64,000 nt of DNA, from NCBI RefSeq assembly GCF_002795845.1, contig NZ_CP011797.1, positions 1,573,501 to 1,637,500 on the forward strand, read 5' to 3'. Positions 37,457 to 45,829 of the stretch are shown in pieces. The DNA is from Reinekea forsetii (GTDB taxonomy: Bacteria; Pseudomonadota; Gammaproteobacteria; Pseudomonadales; Natronospirillaceae). How positions within the stretch are numbered: the stretch's first letter is position 1; every line of letters begins with the position of its first letter. The position numbers and the translations under genes are program-made. Under the pieces are notes generated by a model that worked only from the letters and a program-made list of their open reading frames with translations, had not been told where the DNA came from and made no database searches.

Positions 37457-38190
37457 TACCCGAGTTAGAGGTAATCTTTGAAGACGAGTGGCTCTTGGTG
37501 GTCGATAAACCGCCCGGCCTGCTGATGCACCCTTCTTGGCTGGATCGGCACGAGACTGACACGCTGGCCCGCCGGGTGAAGACCTATTTGGCCGGCCAGA
37601 ATCAGTTCGGCAAGGTGCATACCGTGCATCGGCTCGACCGCCCGACCAGCGGCCTGGTGATTATTGCCAAAACCGATACGGTCGCGCGGCACCTGGCCGA
37701 GCAGTTTCGCGCTCAGTCGGTGCAAAAAACCTATTGGGCCATCTGCCGCGGTTTTGTGCCCGAACAATTGGCCGTGGACTATGCCCTGACCGAGCAGTTG
37801 GATAAGATCGGCGATAAGTTCGCCGCCAAAGCGCCGGAAGCCCAGTCAGCCCAAACCGATTTTCGCCGTCAGGGCTGTGCGGAATTGGCCTTGCCGGTCA
37901 GTCGCTATGCTCAGAGCCGTTATTCCTGGGTGGTCTGCAGCCCCCACACCGGCCGTAAACATCAGATACGGCGGCATTTAAAGCATATTCGCCATCCGAT
38001 CTTGGGCGATACCAAGCACGGCTGCCGCCACCATAATAAGGTGGCCTTGGCCGAGCTGGGGGTGACCTCGTTGGCGTTACGGGCAGTGAGTATCGGCTTT
38101 CAGCACCCGGTCACCGACCGTTGGCTCGAGGTACAAGCACCGCTGACCGAACTCTGGCGCCAATGGTTGGTGCGCTTCGGCTGGCGTTAA
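37453..38190 (+). CDS. truC: tRNA pseudouridine(65) synthase TruC
   Basis: A 245-residue RluA-family pseudouridine synthase. The catalytic motif HRLDRPTSGLV near residue 59 contains the active Asp; VVDKPPGLLMH begins the fold, and HTGRKHQIRRHLKHI with HPILGDTKHG are typical of TruC rather than of RluA/C/D, since no S4 domain is present and the length fits. It isomerises U65 in tRNAs. The ATG overlaps the stop of the zinc-ribbon gene. Confidence 0.9.
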   Translation: MIPELEVIFEDEWLLVVDKPPGLLMHPSWLDRHETDTLARRVKTYLAGQNQFGKVHTVHRLDRPTSGLVIIAKTDTVARHLAEQFRAQSVQKTYWAICRGFVPEQLAVDYALTEQLDKIGDKFAAKAPEAQSAQTDFRRQGCAELALPVSRYAQSRYSWVVCSPHTGRKHQIRRHLKHIRHPILGDTKHGCRHHNKVALAELGVTSLALRAVSIGFQHPVTDRWLEVQAPLTELWRQWLVRFGWR

Positions 38191-38295
38191 GAGATCCATA
38201 AATAACCTGTATTACCGGTCCTGCCGCGCACATAGTTGCCGTCGCGATAAGGCCCGGGTAAACAATCACAGCCATTCAATCCATTGGAGAAGTAG

Positions 38296-40104
38296 ATGCA
38301 CGGTCATTCGGGTGGTTCAGAACCCTCAGATAAGGTAAAGCCACTCGATCTAGGTTTGGTCCTGCGTTCCCTCTGGCCTTATCTATGGGCATTTAAGGGG
38401 CGAGTCGGCCTGTCGCTGGTGTTTTTGGTGCTTGCCAAGCTGGTTTGGGTGGCCATGCCCTGGACCATGAAGCATATAGTCGACGGGCTCGATAGCGCGC
38501 AGAGCCAGCTGATTGCGGTGCCCTTTCTGTATCTGTTCGCCTACGGTTTTTTCCGCTTCGGGTCGGTGGCCTTTTCGGAGATACGCGATGCCATCTTCTC
38601 TCGGGTTACCGAGCGCGCGACGCGCTTAGCCTCATTGCAGGTCTTTGAGCACTTGCACCAGATGGACTTGGAGTTTCACCTGAGTCGGCAAACCGGCGGT
38701 ATCAGCCGCGATATAGAGCGCGGCACCAGCGGCATCCATTTCTTATTGCGCTTCTTGGTGTTCAACATAGTGCCGACTTTGCTTGAACTGGGCATGGTGA
38801 CTGCCATTCTGGTGGTGGCCTTTAATGTTTGGTATGCGGTGATTACCCTGTTTGCCGTGGTGACCTTTATCTTCTTTACCGTGCTGACCACCGAATGGCG
38901 CAACAAGTTTATCCGCGAGGCCAACAGCCTCGACAGCCAGACCAGCACGCGCGCGATCGACTCGTTATTGAATTTTGAAACGGTCAAGTACTTCGGTAAT
39001 GAGGCCTGGGAGGCCCGAGAGTACGATAAAAATCTCGCCGTCTGGGAGACCGCGCGACTCAAGAACCGCATGTCGTTACTGGCCCTCAACACCGGTCAGG
39101 CCGCCATTATTGCCGTGGCGCTTACTTTTATGATGGTCATGGCGGCCCAGGATGTGGTCGCCGGCACCATCAGCATCGGCGATCTGGTGATGATCAACGC
39201 CTACACCATTCAGATATTCCTGCCGCTGAATTTTCTCGGCTTTGTTTATCGAGAAATTCGCCGTGCGCTGACCGATATTGAAAAACTCTTTGGCCTGCTC
39301 GATAAGAAACCGCGCATTATCGATGCGCCGGGCGTGGCCGAGCTGAGCATGGGACCGGGCGCCATCTCGCTCAAGGATGTGCGTTTTGGTTATCATCCGG
39401 AGCGGGAGATTCTCAAGGGTATTAATCTCGAGATTGCGCCGGGCACTAAGGTGGCCCTGGTCGGTGGCAGTGGGGCGGGCAAGTCGACCTTGGCGCGCTT
39501 ACTGTTCCGTTTTTACGATACCGACAGCGGTGCCATCCTGTTCGACGGTCAGAATTGTCAGGCGGTCAGTCAGCTGTCGTTGCGCCGGGCCATCGGCGTG
39601 GTGCCACAGGACACAGTATTGTTCAACGACACCATCTTCAATAACGTCCGTTATGGCCTGCCCGATGCCAGCGATGAGCAAGTCTGGCACGCCATTCGTA
39701 TGGCCCATCTGGAAGCCTTTATTCTGTCCTTACCCGATAAGGAACATACCCGGGTCGGTGAGCGCGGTCTTAAGGTCTCCGGCGGCGAGAAGCAGCGCAT
39801 CGCCATTGCCCGAGTGTTGCTCAAGAACCCGCCGATTCTGATTTTTGATGAGGCCACCTCGGCGCTCGATTCTCATTCCGAACAGGCGATCTTGACCGCT
39901 ATGAATGAGGTGGCGCAAAATCGCACCACGGTGGTGATCGCCCATCGATTGTCGACCATTATCGATGCCGATGTTATCGTCGTGATGCAGGACGGCCAGA
40001 TTGCCGAGCAAGGTCGCTTTAATGAGTTGCTGGCGCAAGACGGGGTCTTTGCCGGCATGTGGCATCAACAGCAGCAGCGTGATGGCCAGGCCGTCTCGAT
40101 TTGA
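38296..40104 (+). CDS. Atm1/ABCB7-type ABC exporter
   Basis: A 602-residue half-transporter with an N-terminal six-helix membrane domain and a C-terminal ATPase. The membrane part has GGISRDIERGTSGIHFLLRF and NFETVKYFGNEAWE, the signatures of the Atm1/HMT1 subfamily, which exports glutathione-linked or thiol-metal compounds, rather than MsbA. The ATPase shows Walker A GGSGAGKST near residue 393, the signature KVSGGEKQRIAIAR, and IFDEATSALD as Walker B. GGAG at 38285 gives a ribosome site for ATG 38296. It stands alone on the plus strand. Confidence 0.88.
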   Translation: MHGHSGGSEPSDKVKPLDLGLVLRSLWPYLWAFKGRVGLSLVFLVLAKLVWVAMPWTMKHIVDGLDSAQSQLIAVPFLYLFAYGFFRFGSVAFSEIRDAIFSRVTERATRLASLQVFEHLHQMDLEFHLSRQTGGISRDIERGTSGIHFLLRFLVFNIVPTLLELGMVTAILVVAFNVWYAVITLFAVVTFIFFTVLTTEWRNKFIREANSLDSQTSTRAIDSLLNFETVKYFGNEAWEAREYDKNLAVWETARLKNRMSLLALNTGQAAIIAVALTFMMVMAAQDVVAGTISIGDLVMINAYTIQIFLPLNFLGFVYREIRRALTDIEKLFGLLDKKPRIIDAPGVAELSMGPGAISLKDVRFGYHPEREILKGINLEIAPGTKVALVGGSGAGKSTLARLLFRFYDTDSGAILFDGQNCQAVSQLSLRRAIGVVPQDTVLFNDTIFNNVRYGLPDASDEQVWHAIRMAHLEAFILSLPDKEHTRVGERGLKVSGGEKQRIAIARVLLKNPPILIFDEATSALDSHSEQAILTAMNEVAQNRTTVVIAHRLSTIIDADVIVVMQDGQIAEQGRFNELLAQDGVFAGMWHQQQQRDGQAVSI

Positions 40105-40214
40105 CGCCATCGCCACTCCGCCATGCCAGCGGTCTGGGTCGGTCACGGCACGACTGGCTGAATGCGACCAAGGCACTATAGAACTCACGACCAAATGAGA
40201 TAAGGTTGGGCCCC

Positions 40215-41258
40215 ATGACAGATCAACTCTTAAGCACACACAAGACCGGCGCCCTGTGGCAGATCCGCTTGGATCGTCCCAAGGCCTTAAATGCCTTGAA
40301 TCTGGACCTGCTCAAGCAACTCGACGCGGCCCTGGCCGCCGGATTTGCCGACCCTGAGGTCAAAACCATTTGGCTCGATAGCCAAGCCGCGCGCGCATTC
40401 TGTGCCGGTGGCGACGTTAAGGCCTTAGCCCTGGCGCTGATCGGTGAGCCCACGGACGATGCCAAGCGCCAGCTGGCGACTCAGTATTTCGAGCTGGAAT
40501 ACGCCATTGACCTGCTCATCGAGCAGAGCCCGAAACCGGTCGTGGTCTTTGCCGAAGGCATTACCTTCGGCGGCGGTTGGGGTCTGTTTGCCGGTGCCAA
40601 CCTGAAGCTGTGCAGCGACAGCGCAACCTTTGCCATGCCGGAAATTCAGATCGGTCTGTACCCAGATGTCGGCGCGGCGCATTTTCTGCAACAGGGCGAC
40701 TGGCGCCTGGGGACCTTTTTGGCGATCAGTGGCATCACGCTCAGCGCCGCCGAGGCACTGGCGCTCGGTTTTGTCGATGGCCTGATCACGCACGACTATG
40801 CCCAGTCATTGCAACGGCAGTTGAGCGCGGGCTTGGCGCCGAGTGAACTGGATATACTGTCGGTCGATCCGCGCATCGAGCCGCTCTATCAGCAGTGGCA
40901 CAGCGCCCTGCAGCTCTTGCCGAAGACCGGCACCCTGAGTGATTGGCTGGTGATTGCCGAACAGAACAGTCAGCTTGAGCCCTTTGCGCGCGCCATCGAC
41001 AGTTGGGCCACCGGCTCGGCCTGGTCGATCGCCCTGACCTGGCAGCACTTCAGCCGTCAGCGCGGTAAAACGCGGGCCGAAGTACTGGTGCAAGAGCTGG
41101 TGACCGGCGCCAATGCCTGCGCGTATCCGGAGTTTGTCTTGGGTGTGCAGGCTAAGCTGATCGATAAGTTGCCGCGCGCCGACTGGGCCTATAACCGGGT
41201 GGAATCGGTGCCCATTGACGAACTGAACGCCGTGTTAGCGACGCCACCGATCGCCTAG
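40215..41258 (+). CDS. 3-hydroxyisobutyryl-CoA hydrolase-like (crotonase fold)
   Basis: ATG 40215 is preferred (347 residues) over a TTG nine bases earlier. Crotonase-fold signatures: IRLDRPKALNALNLDLL, AFCAGGDVKALAL (oxyanion hole) and ITFGGGWGLFAGANLKL, then PEIQIGLYPDVGAAHFL, which with the GGDVKA form and the length is characteristic of HIBYL-CoA hydrolases of valine catabolism rather than of simple enoyl-CoA hydratases. Followed on the same strand by a dehydrogenase, a thiolase and an acyl-CoA synthetase, which points to a branched-chain or fatty acid degradation group. Confidence 0.75.
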   Translation: MTDQLLSTHKTGALWQIRLDRPKALNALNLDLLKQLDAALAAGFADPEVKTIWLDSQAARAFCAGGDVKALALALIGEPTDDAKRQLATQYFELEYAIDLLIEQSPKPVVVFAEGITFGGGWGLFAGANLKLCSDSATFAMPEIQIGLYPDVGAAHFLQQGDWRLGTFLAISGITLSAAEALALGFVDGLITHDYAQSLQRQLSAGLAPSELDILSVDPRIEPLYQQWHSALQLLPKTGTLSDWLVIAEQNSQLEPFARAIDSWATGSAWSIALTWQHFSRQRGKTRAEVLVQELVTGANACAYPEFVLGVQAKLIDKLPRADWAYNRVESVPIDELNAVLATPPIA

Positions 41259-41306
41259 GCTAAGACTCGCAATCAAGGCATTTCGCCAAGGCGACGAGCC
41301 GTGCCC

Positions 41307-41375
41307 AAGCCAATAAAACAGCACTACTTAAGCCAATAAAACAGCACTACTTAAGCCAATAAAACAGTACTACGA
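41307..41375. repeat. Three 23-base tandem copies before the SDR gene
   Basis: AAGCCAATAAAACAGCACTA followed by CTT is repeated at 41307, 41330 and 41353, the third copy differing by a few bases. The tract ends 16 bases before the ATG of the SDR gene, in the leader. Confidence 0.95.
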
Positions 41376-41391
41376 AGCAGAGCAGAGACCT

Positions 41392-42147
41392 ATGGACCTA
41401 AAGGCTAAACACATCGCTATCACCGGCGCCGCGCGCGGCCTGGGTTTTGCCATCGCACAGGCCTTGCAGGCCAAGGGTGCCGTGGTGTCGGTGATCGATA
41501 TTGATGACGAGGGCGTGCGCCAGGCGGTGGCAACCCTGTCTGCAACCGGAGTCGCCTACGGCTATAGCGCCAATGTCGCCGATGAAGCCTCGGTGGCGCA
41601 GCTCTTTCAGCAAATGCAGGCCGATCATAGCCAGCTCGACGGTCTGGTCAACAACGCCGGGATTTTGCGTGATGGGCTCTTAGTCCGAGTCAAGGACGGT
41701 GAATTGACCAAAATGTCCTTGGCGCACTGGCAGTCGGTGATCGATGTCAACCTGACCGGTGTCTTCCTCTGCGGTCGTGATGCGGCGGCTTGGATGGTCA
41801 GCGCTAAAACACCGGGCGTGATCGTCAATATCAGTTCCATCTCGCGCGCTGGTAATCTCGGTCAGTCCAATTACAGTGCCGCCAAGGCCGGGGTGTCTGC
41901 GCTTAGCGTGACTTGGGCCAAGGAACTGGCGCGCTATAACATTCGGGTCGCCGATGTCGCACCGGGCTTTATTGCCACTGAGATGACCGCGAGTATGAAA
42001 GACGCGGCCAAGGAGCGGGTCAGCGCCATGGTGCCCTTGGGGCATTGGGGTCAGCCGGACCATATCGCCCAGGCGGTAAGCTTTATTTTTGAAAACGATT
42101 ATTACTCCGGCCGCACCCTAGAAGTCGATGCGGCTTTGCGGCTCTAG
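41392..42147 (+). CDS. Short-chain dehydrogenase (3-hydroxyacyl-CoA type)
   Basis: A 251-residue classical SDR: ITGAARGLGFAIAQAL (NAD loop), LVNNAGILRDG, NISSISRAG with the catalytic Ser, and SNYSAAKAGVSAL with Y-x3-K. VIDIDDEG after the second strand, with an acidic residue, favours NAD over NADP. It could oxidise 3-hydroxyacyl-CoA in the same pathway as its neighbours. The last codons and stop are included in a 28-base duplication that begins at 42136. Confidence 0.75.
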   Translation: MDLKAKHIAITGAARGLGFAIAQALQAKGAVVSVIDIDDEGVRQAVATLSATGVAYGYSANVADEASVAQLFQQMQADHSQLDGLVNNAGILRDGLLVRVKDGELTKMSLAHWQSVIDVNLTGVFLCGRDAAAWMVSAKTPGVIVNISSISRAGNLGQSNYSAAKAGVSALSVTWAKELARYNIRVADVAPGFIATEMTASMKDAAKERVSAMVPLGHWGQPDHIAQAVSFIFENDYYSGRTLEVDAALRL

Positions 42148-42191
42148 CATTGCCCACACAGCCTTGCGGCTCTAGCATTGCCCACACAGCC
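42136..42191. repeat. 28-base perfect tandem duplication over the SDR stop codon
   Basis: TTGCGGCTCTAGCATTGCCC plus ACACAGCC appears at 42136-42163 and again at 42164-42191. The first copy holds the SDR stop TAG; the second is untranslated. Confidence 0.95.
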
Positions 42192-42254
42192 TGGCGGGCT
42201 AAAACCCGGTCAGGGCTTGGCTCAAAACCATTAATCACAGGAGTGAATTTCAGT

Positions 42255-43427
42255 ATGATCGAAGTCGTTATCGTTGCCGCCAAACGCACCCCCATGGGGG
42301 GCTTTCAGGGCATTCTGAGTCCCTTAACGGCGACCGAATTGGGCGCCCAGGCGATTGCGGCCAGTTTGGCCAGTATCGGGCTCTCCGCCGGCGAGCCCGA
42401 TGAAGTCTATATGGGCTGTGTGTTGCCGGCCGGCTTAAAGCAGGCCCCGGCCCGCCAGGCCGCGATCAAGGCGGGCATTTCCGACTCGGTCCCGACCACC
42501 ACGGTCAATAAGGTCTGTGGTTCCGGGATGAAGAGCCTGATGCTGGCGGCGGACCAGATCCGCACCGGGGCGATCCAATCGGCCGTGGCCGGTGGCATGG
42601 AATCGATGTCCAACGCCCCCTTTATGCTCGACAAAGCGCGCGCCGGTTACCGCATGGGCCATCAGACGGTCTATGACCATATGTTTTTAGACGGCTTGGA
42701 AGATGCCTTCGATGGCAGTGCCATGGGCGTGCACGCCCAGGGCACCGCCGATGACCGGCAGATCAGCCGCGAGCAGATGGACAACTTTGCGCTAGAAAGC
42801 CTAACCCGAGCGCAGCGCGCCATCGCCGAAGGCCACTTTGCCGCCGAAATTGCCCCGGTGACCCTGACCACCCGAGCCGGCGAGGTTCGAGTCGATACCG
42901 ACGAGCAGCCGGCGCTGGCACGTCCGGACAAGATCCCCCAGTTACGCCCCGCCTTTACCAAGACCGGCACCATCACGGCCGCCAATGCCAGCTCGATCAG
43001 CGATGGCGCCGCGGCTTTGGTGGTCATGAGTCGAACTCGAGCCATGGCGCTAAATTTACCGATATTGGCGACCATCAAGGGTTACGCCAGTCATGCCCAG
43101 GCGCCGAGCGAGTTCACTTGCGCCCCAATCGGTGCCATGACCAAGGCTCTGGCCAACGCCCAATGGTTTGCCGACGATATCGAATTGGCGGAAATCAACG
43201 AAGCCTTTGCCATGGTTACCATGATGGGTATGGCGGACATGGGCTTTAGCCATGAGATTACCAATATCAGTGGCGGCGCCTGTGCCCTGGGCCATCCATT
43301 GGGCTGCTCGGGCGCGCGCATCGTGGTCACCCTGTTGCACAATATGATTCGCCTGGATAAAAAGCGCGGCATCGCGGCTTTGTGTATCGGTGGCGGCGAA
43401 GGCACGGCCATCTGTTTGGAGCGCTAG
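42255..43427 (+). CDS. Acetyl-CoA acetyltransferase (thiolase)
   Basis: ATG 42255 (390 residues) is preferred; AGGAG at 42239-42243 precedes it. The nucleophile Cys88 sits in NKVCGSGMKS, the second motif is EINEAFA, and GHPLGCSGARIVVTLL plus CIGGGEGTAICLER hold the catalytic His and Cys. This is a biosynthetic/degradative thiolase II of normal length. It follows the SDR by about 110 bases and fits the catabolic group here (or acetoacetyl-CoA formation). A strong inverted repeat lies just after its stop. Confidence 0.88.
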   Translation: MIEVVIVAAKRTPMGGFQGILSPLTATELGAQAIAASLASIGLSAGEPDEVYMGCVLPAGLKQAPARQAAIKAGISDSVPTTTVNKVCGSGMKSLMLAADQIRTGAIQSAVAGGMESMSNAPFMLDKARAGYRMGHQTVYDHMFLDGLEDAFDGSAMGVHAQGTADDRQISREQMDNFALESLTRAQRAIAEGHFAAEIAPVTLTTRAGEVRVDTDEQPALARPDKIPQLRPAFTKTGTITAANASSISDGAAALVVMSRTRAMALNLPILATIKGYASHAQAPSEFTCAPIGAMTKALANAQWFADDIELAEINEAFAMVTMMGMADMGFSHEITNISGGACALGHPLGCSGARIVVTLLHNMIRLDKKRGIAALCIGGGEGTAICLER

Positions 43428-43433
43428 TCTGCC

Positions 43434-43470
43434 GCTTATGCGCCCTGCCAATCCGGCAGGGCGCATAAGC
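43434..43470. terminator. Perfect 16-bp inverted repeat after the thiolase gene
   Basis: GCTTATGCGCCCTGCC at 43434-43449 and its exact complement at 43455-43470 leave a five-base loop (AATCC). It begins six bases after the thiolase stop. No T-tract follows, so it is either a Rho-independent-like end without U-run or an mRNA-stabilising hairpin. Confidence 0.6.
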
Positions 43471-43543
43471 CAAGGCTAATTGAATAGGGGGGTTAAATCG
43501 AATCGATGCCCCCAGTTTAAAATGAACCAAATCTAAGGAGCTC

Positions 43544-43990
43544 ATGACCATGCTCAATATCAGCTGCGCCGCCTGTACCACCCTCAATAGAGTGCCGAAA
43601 GAACGGCTCATGGATAAGGCGACCTGCGGCCGCTGCAAAGCGCCGCTGTTTTCCTTTCGGCCGGTGGCGGTGACGGAGCAAAACTTTGCCAAGGTGGTGC
43701 TCAAAACCGATTTGCCGGTGGTGGTCGATTTTTGGGCCAGCTGGTGCGGTCCCTGTGTGCAGTTTGGCCCGATCTTCGAACAGGCTGCGGCGAGTTGGGA
43801 GCCCAGGGTCCGCTTTGTCAAGGTCGACGCCGACAGTGCTCCGGGCCTGTCGCAGACCTATGGCATCCGCTCTATTCCAAGCCTGCTCCTGTTTCACCGC
43901 GGGGCGGTGGTGGACCGGCAAGCCGGCGCCATGCCGGCGTCGATGTTTGATCAGTGGTTGGAAAAAAAGGTCGCCGATCTGGGTGGTTGA
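43544..43990 (+). CDS. trxC: Thioredoxin 2 (TrxC)
   Basis: A 148-residue thioredoxin with an N-terminal zinc-binding extension: ISCAACTTLNR and KATCGRCKAPLF give two CxxC pairs, a hallmark of TrxC. The active site is FWASWCGPCVQFGP. AAGGAG at 43533-43538 precedes ATG 43544 by five bases and ATG 43550 by eleven; either could be used. It reduces disulfides in the cytoplasm, especially under oxidative stress. Its place between two acyl-CoA genes seems incidental. Confidence 0.92.
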   Translation: MTMLNISCAACTTLNRVPKERLMDKATCGRCKAPLFSFRPVAVTEQNFAKVVLKTDLPVVVDFWASWCGPCVQFGPIFEQAAASWEPRVRFVKVDADSAPGLSQTYGIRSIPSLLLFHRGAVVDRQAGAMPASMFDQWLEKKVADLGG

Positions 43991-44118
43991 GGCGAGGCAT
44001 TGCGTGCGCTCGCAGCGGGCTAGGCTTGCCAGCTCTTATACTAACGTCCGATAGGCCGAGAAACGCCGGGTCGCTACACTGATCTGCACAATAATAAGAA
44101 CTTTTGGAGCCCTACGCC

Positions 44119-45741
44119 ATGTCCGAGCCTATGATGACCTTCCCGTTGAACACCAGCGATATTCTCAAGTCGGCTGCGCTGCGCTACCCGGAACAAGAGA
44201 TCGTGTCGATGCTCGCGGATCTGAGCGTGCATCGCTATACCTATGCCGATGCCTATAAACGCGCCTGTCGTGTGGCCAATTTCCTCGCCTCGGCGAACCT
44301 GAGTCCGGGGGATCGGATTGCGACCCTGGCGGTCAATCATTATCGTCACTTTGAACTTTACTATGGCATTACCGGCCAGGGCCTGGTGGTGCACACCCTC
44401 AATGCGCGGCTCTTTGTCGAGCAGCTGCAATATATTATCAATCACGCCGAAGATCGCTGGATCTTCGTCGACCCGGAACTGTTGCCCATTCTAGAAGCCT
44501 TGGCCGATAAGATTCCCAGCGTCACTCGGCTGATCGTCCTGTGTGCGGCCGAACAGATGCCGCAGTCGAGCCCGCTCAGTCTGGAATGTTATGAGACACT
44601 GATCGCCGCCCAGTCCGATGAGGCAGTCTGGCCGTCCTTGCCGGCCAATACCCCCTGTGGCCTGTGCTACACCAGTGGCACCACGGGCAACCCCAAGGGC
44701 GTGCTCTATACCCAGGGCTCGATGGTGCAGCACGCCATTCTCAGCGGTGGCAGTCAGGCCTTGGATTTTGACGAATGGTCGGTGGTCATGCCGGTGGTAC
44801 CGATGTATCACGTGGTCGCCTGGGGCATTCCCTTCTCGGCGCCGATCTATGGTGCCAAGCTGGTGTTTCCGGGCTGTGCCTTAACCGGCGAAAACCTACA
44901 AAAGCTTATTGAGACCGAACAGGTCAATCAATCCTATGGCGTGCCCACGGTCTGGTTGAACCTGCACAATTACTTGCAACAAAGCGGTAAGAGCATCGAG
45001 TCCTTGGCCATTGTCGGGGTGGGCGGTGCCGCCTCGCCCACGGCCATGGTCAAGAGCTATGCCGAACTCTATGACGTTTACTGGATGGGCATCTGGGGCA
45101 TGACCGAAACCTCGCCGCTGGCGACCACGGCCAACCTGACCCCGCAGATGGATCAGCTCTCCGATGAGGACTGTTATGCGCTGCAAGCCTCGGCCGGCAA
45201 ACCGATCTTCGGTGTCGAGATTGACATCTTTGATGCCGCCGGGCGTGTCGTGACGCACGACGGGGTCACCCGCGGCGAGCTGCGCGTGCGCGGGCCTTGG
45301 GTGTTGGCGTCGTACTTCAAGGGCGAGGGCGCCGACAGCTTTGTCGATGGCTGGTTTATTACCGGCGATATCGCCGTGATCAATGCCCAAGGCTATATGA
45401 GCGTGGTTGACCGCACCAAGGATGTCATCAAGTCGGGCGGCGAATGGATCAGCTCGGTGGAATTGGAAAATGCCGCGCTGGACTATCCCGCCGTCAACGA
45501 GGCCTGTGTGATTGCCGCCCTGCACGAGAAATGGGATGAGCGGCCGGTGATGCTGATCACCCTGCGTGCCGGTCAAGATTATGATGAGGCCGCCCTGCGT
45601 GCCATGTTGCAGCAACGGGTCGCCAAGTGGTGGTTGCCCGATCGCATCGTGGTGGTGGAGTCCTTACCCCATACTGGCACCGGCAAGTTACGCAAGATGG
45701 ATGTGCGCGATGAATACCGGCGTATCCTGCTGGCCGACTAG
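44119..45741 (+). CDS. Acyl-CoA synthetase (AMP-binding, AlkK-like)
   Basis: ATG 44119 with GGAG at 44106-44109 is preferred (540 residues). The P-loop LCYTSGTTGNPKGVLYTQGS, the GIWGMTETSP motif, and DRTKDVIKSGGEWISSVELE identify the ANL superfamily; GTGKLRKMD at the end carries the acyl-adenylating Lys. It resembles medium/long-chain fatty acyl-CoA ligases. It is the likely entry step for the acyl-CoA group at 40215-43427. The hybrid sensor gene follows after 88 bases. Confidence 0.85.
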   Translation: MSEPMMTFPLNTSDILKSAALRYPEQEIVSMLADLSVHRYTYADAYKRACRVANFLASANLSPGDRIATLAVNHYRHFELYYGITGQGLVVHTLNARLFVEQLQYIINHAEDRWIFVDPELLPILEALADKIPSVTRLIVLCAAEQMPQSSPLSLECYETLIAAQSDEAVWPSLPANTPCGLCYTSGTTGNPKGVLYTQGSMVQHAILSGGSQALDFDEWSVVMPVVPMYHVVAWGIPFSAPIYGAKLVFPGCALTGENLQKLIETEQVNQSYGVPTVWLNLHNYLQQSGKSIESLAIVGVGGAASPTAMVKSYAELYDVYWMGIWGMTETSPLATTANLTPQMDQLSDEDCYALQASAGKPIFGVEIDIFDAAGRVVTHDGVTRGELRVRGPWVLASYFKGEGADSFVDGWFITGDIAVINAQGYMSVVDRTKDVIKSGGEWISSVELENAALDYPAVNEACVIAALHEKWDERPVMLITLRAGQDYDEAALRAMLQQRVAKWWLPDRIVVVESLPHTGTGKLRKMDVRDEYRRILLAD

Positions 45742-45829
45742 CCTGGTCTGCAAAAAGAAAACATAGCCGAGCAATCGGCGCTCCGGTAAGGTAGGGCAGG
45801 GCCTTAGGGCCCGTTTTTGTGTTCCACTA

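Noticed and set aside
40206-41258. TTG 40206, GTG 51232, TTG 44104 and TTG 55054-type upstream starts
   Set aside because: In each case a nearby ATG has better spacing to a ribosome site or matches the family N-terminus.
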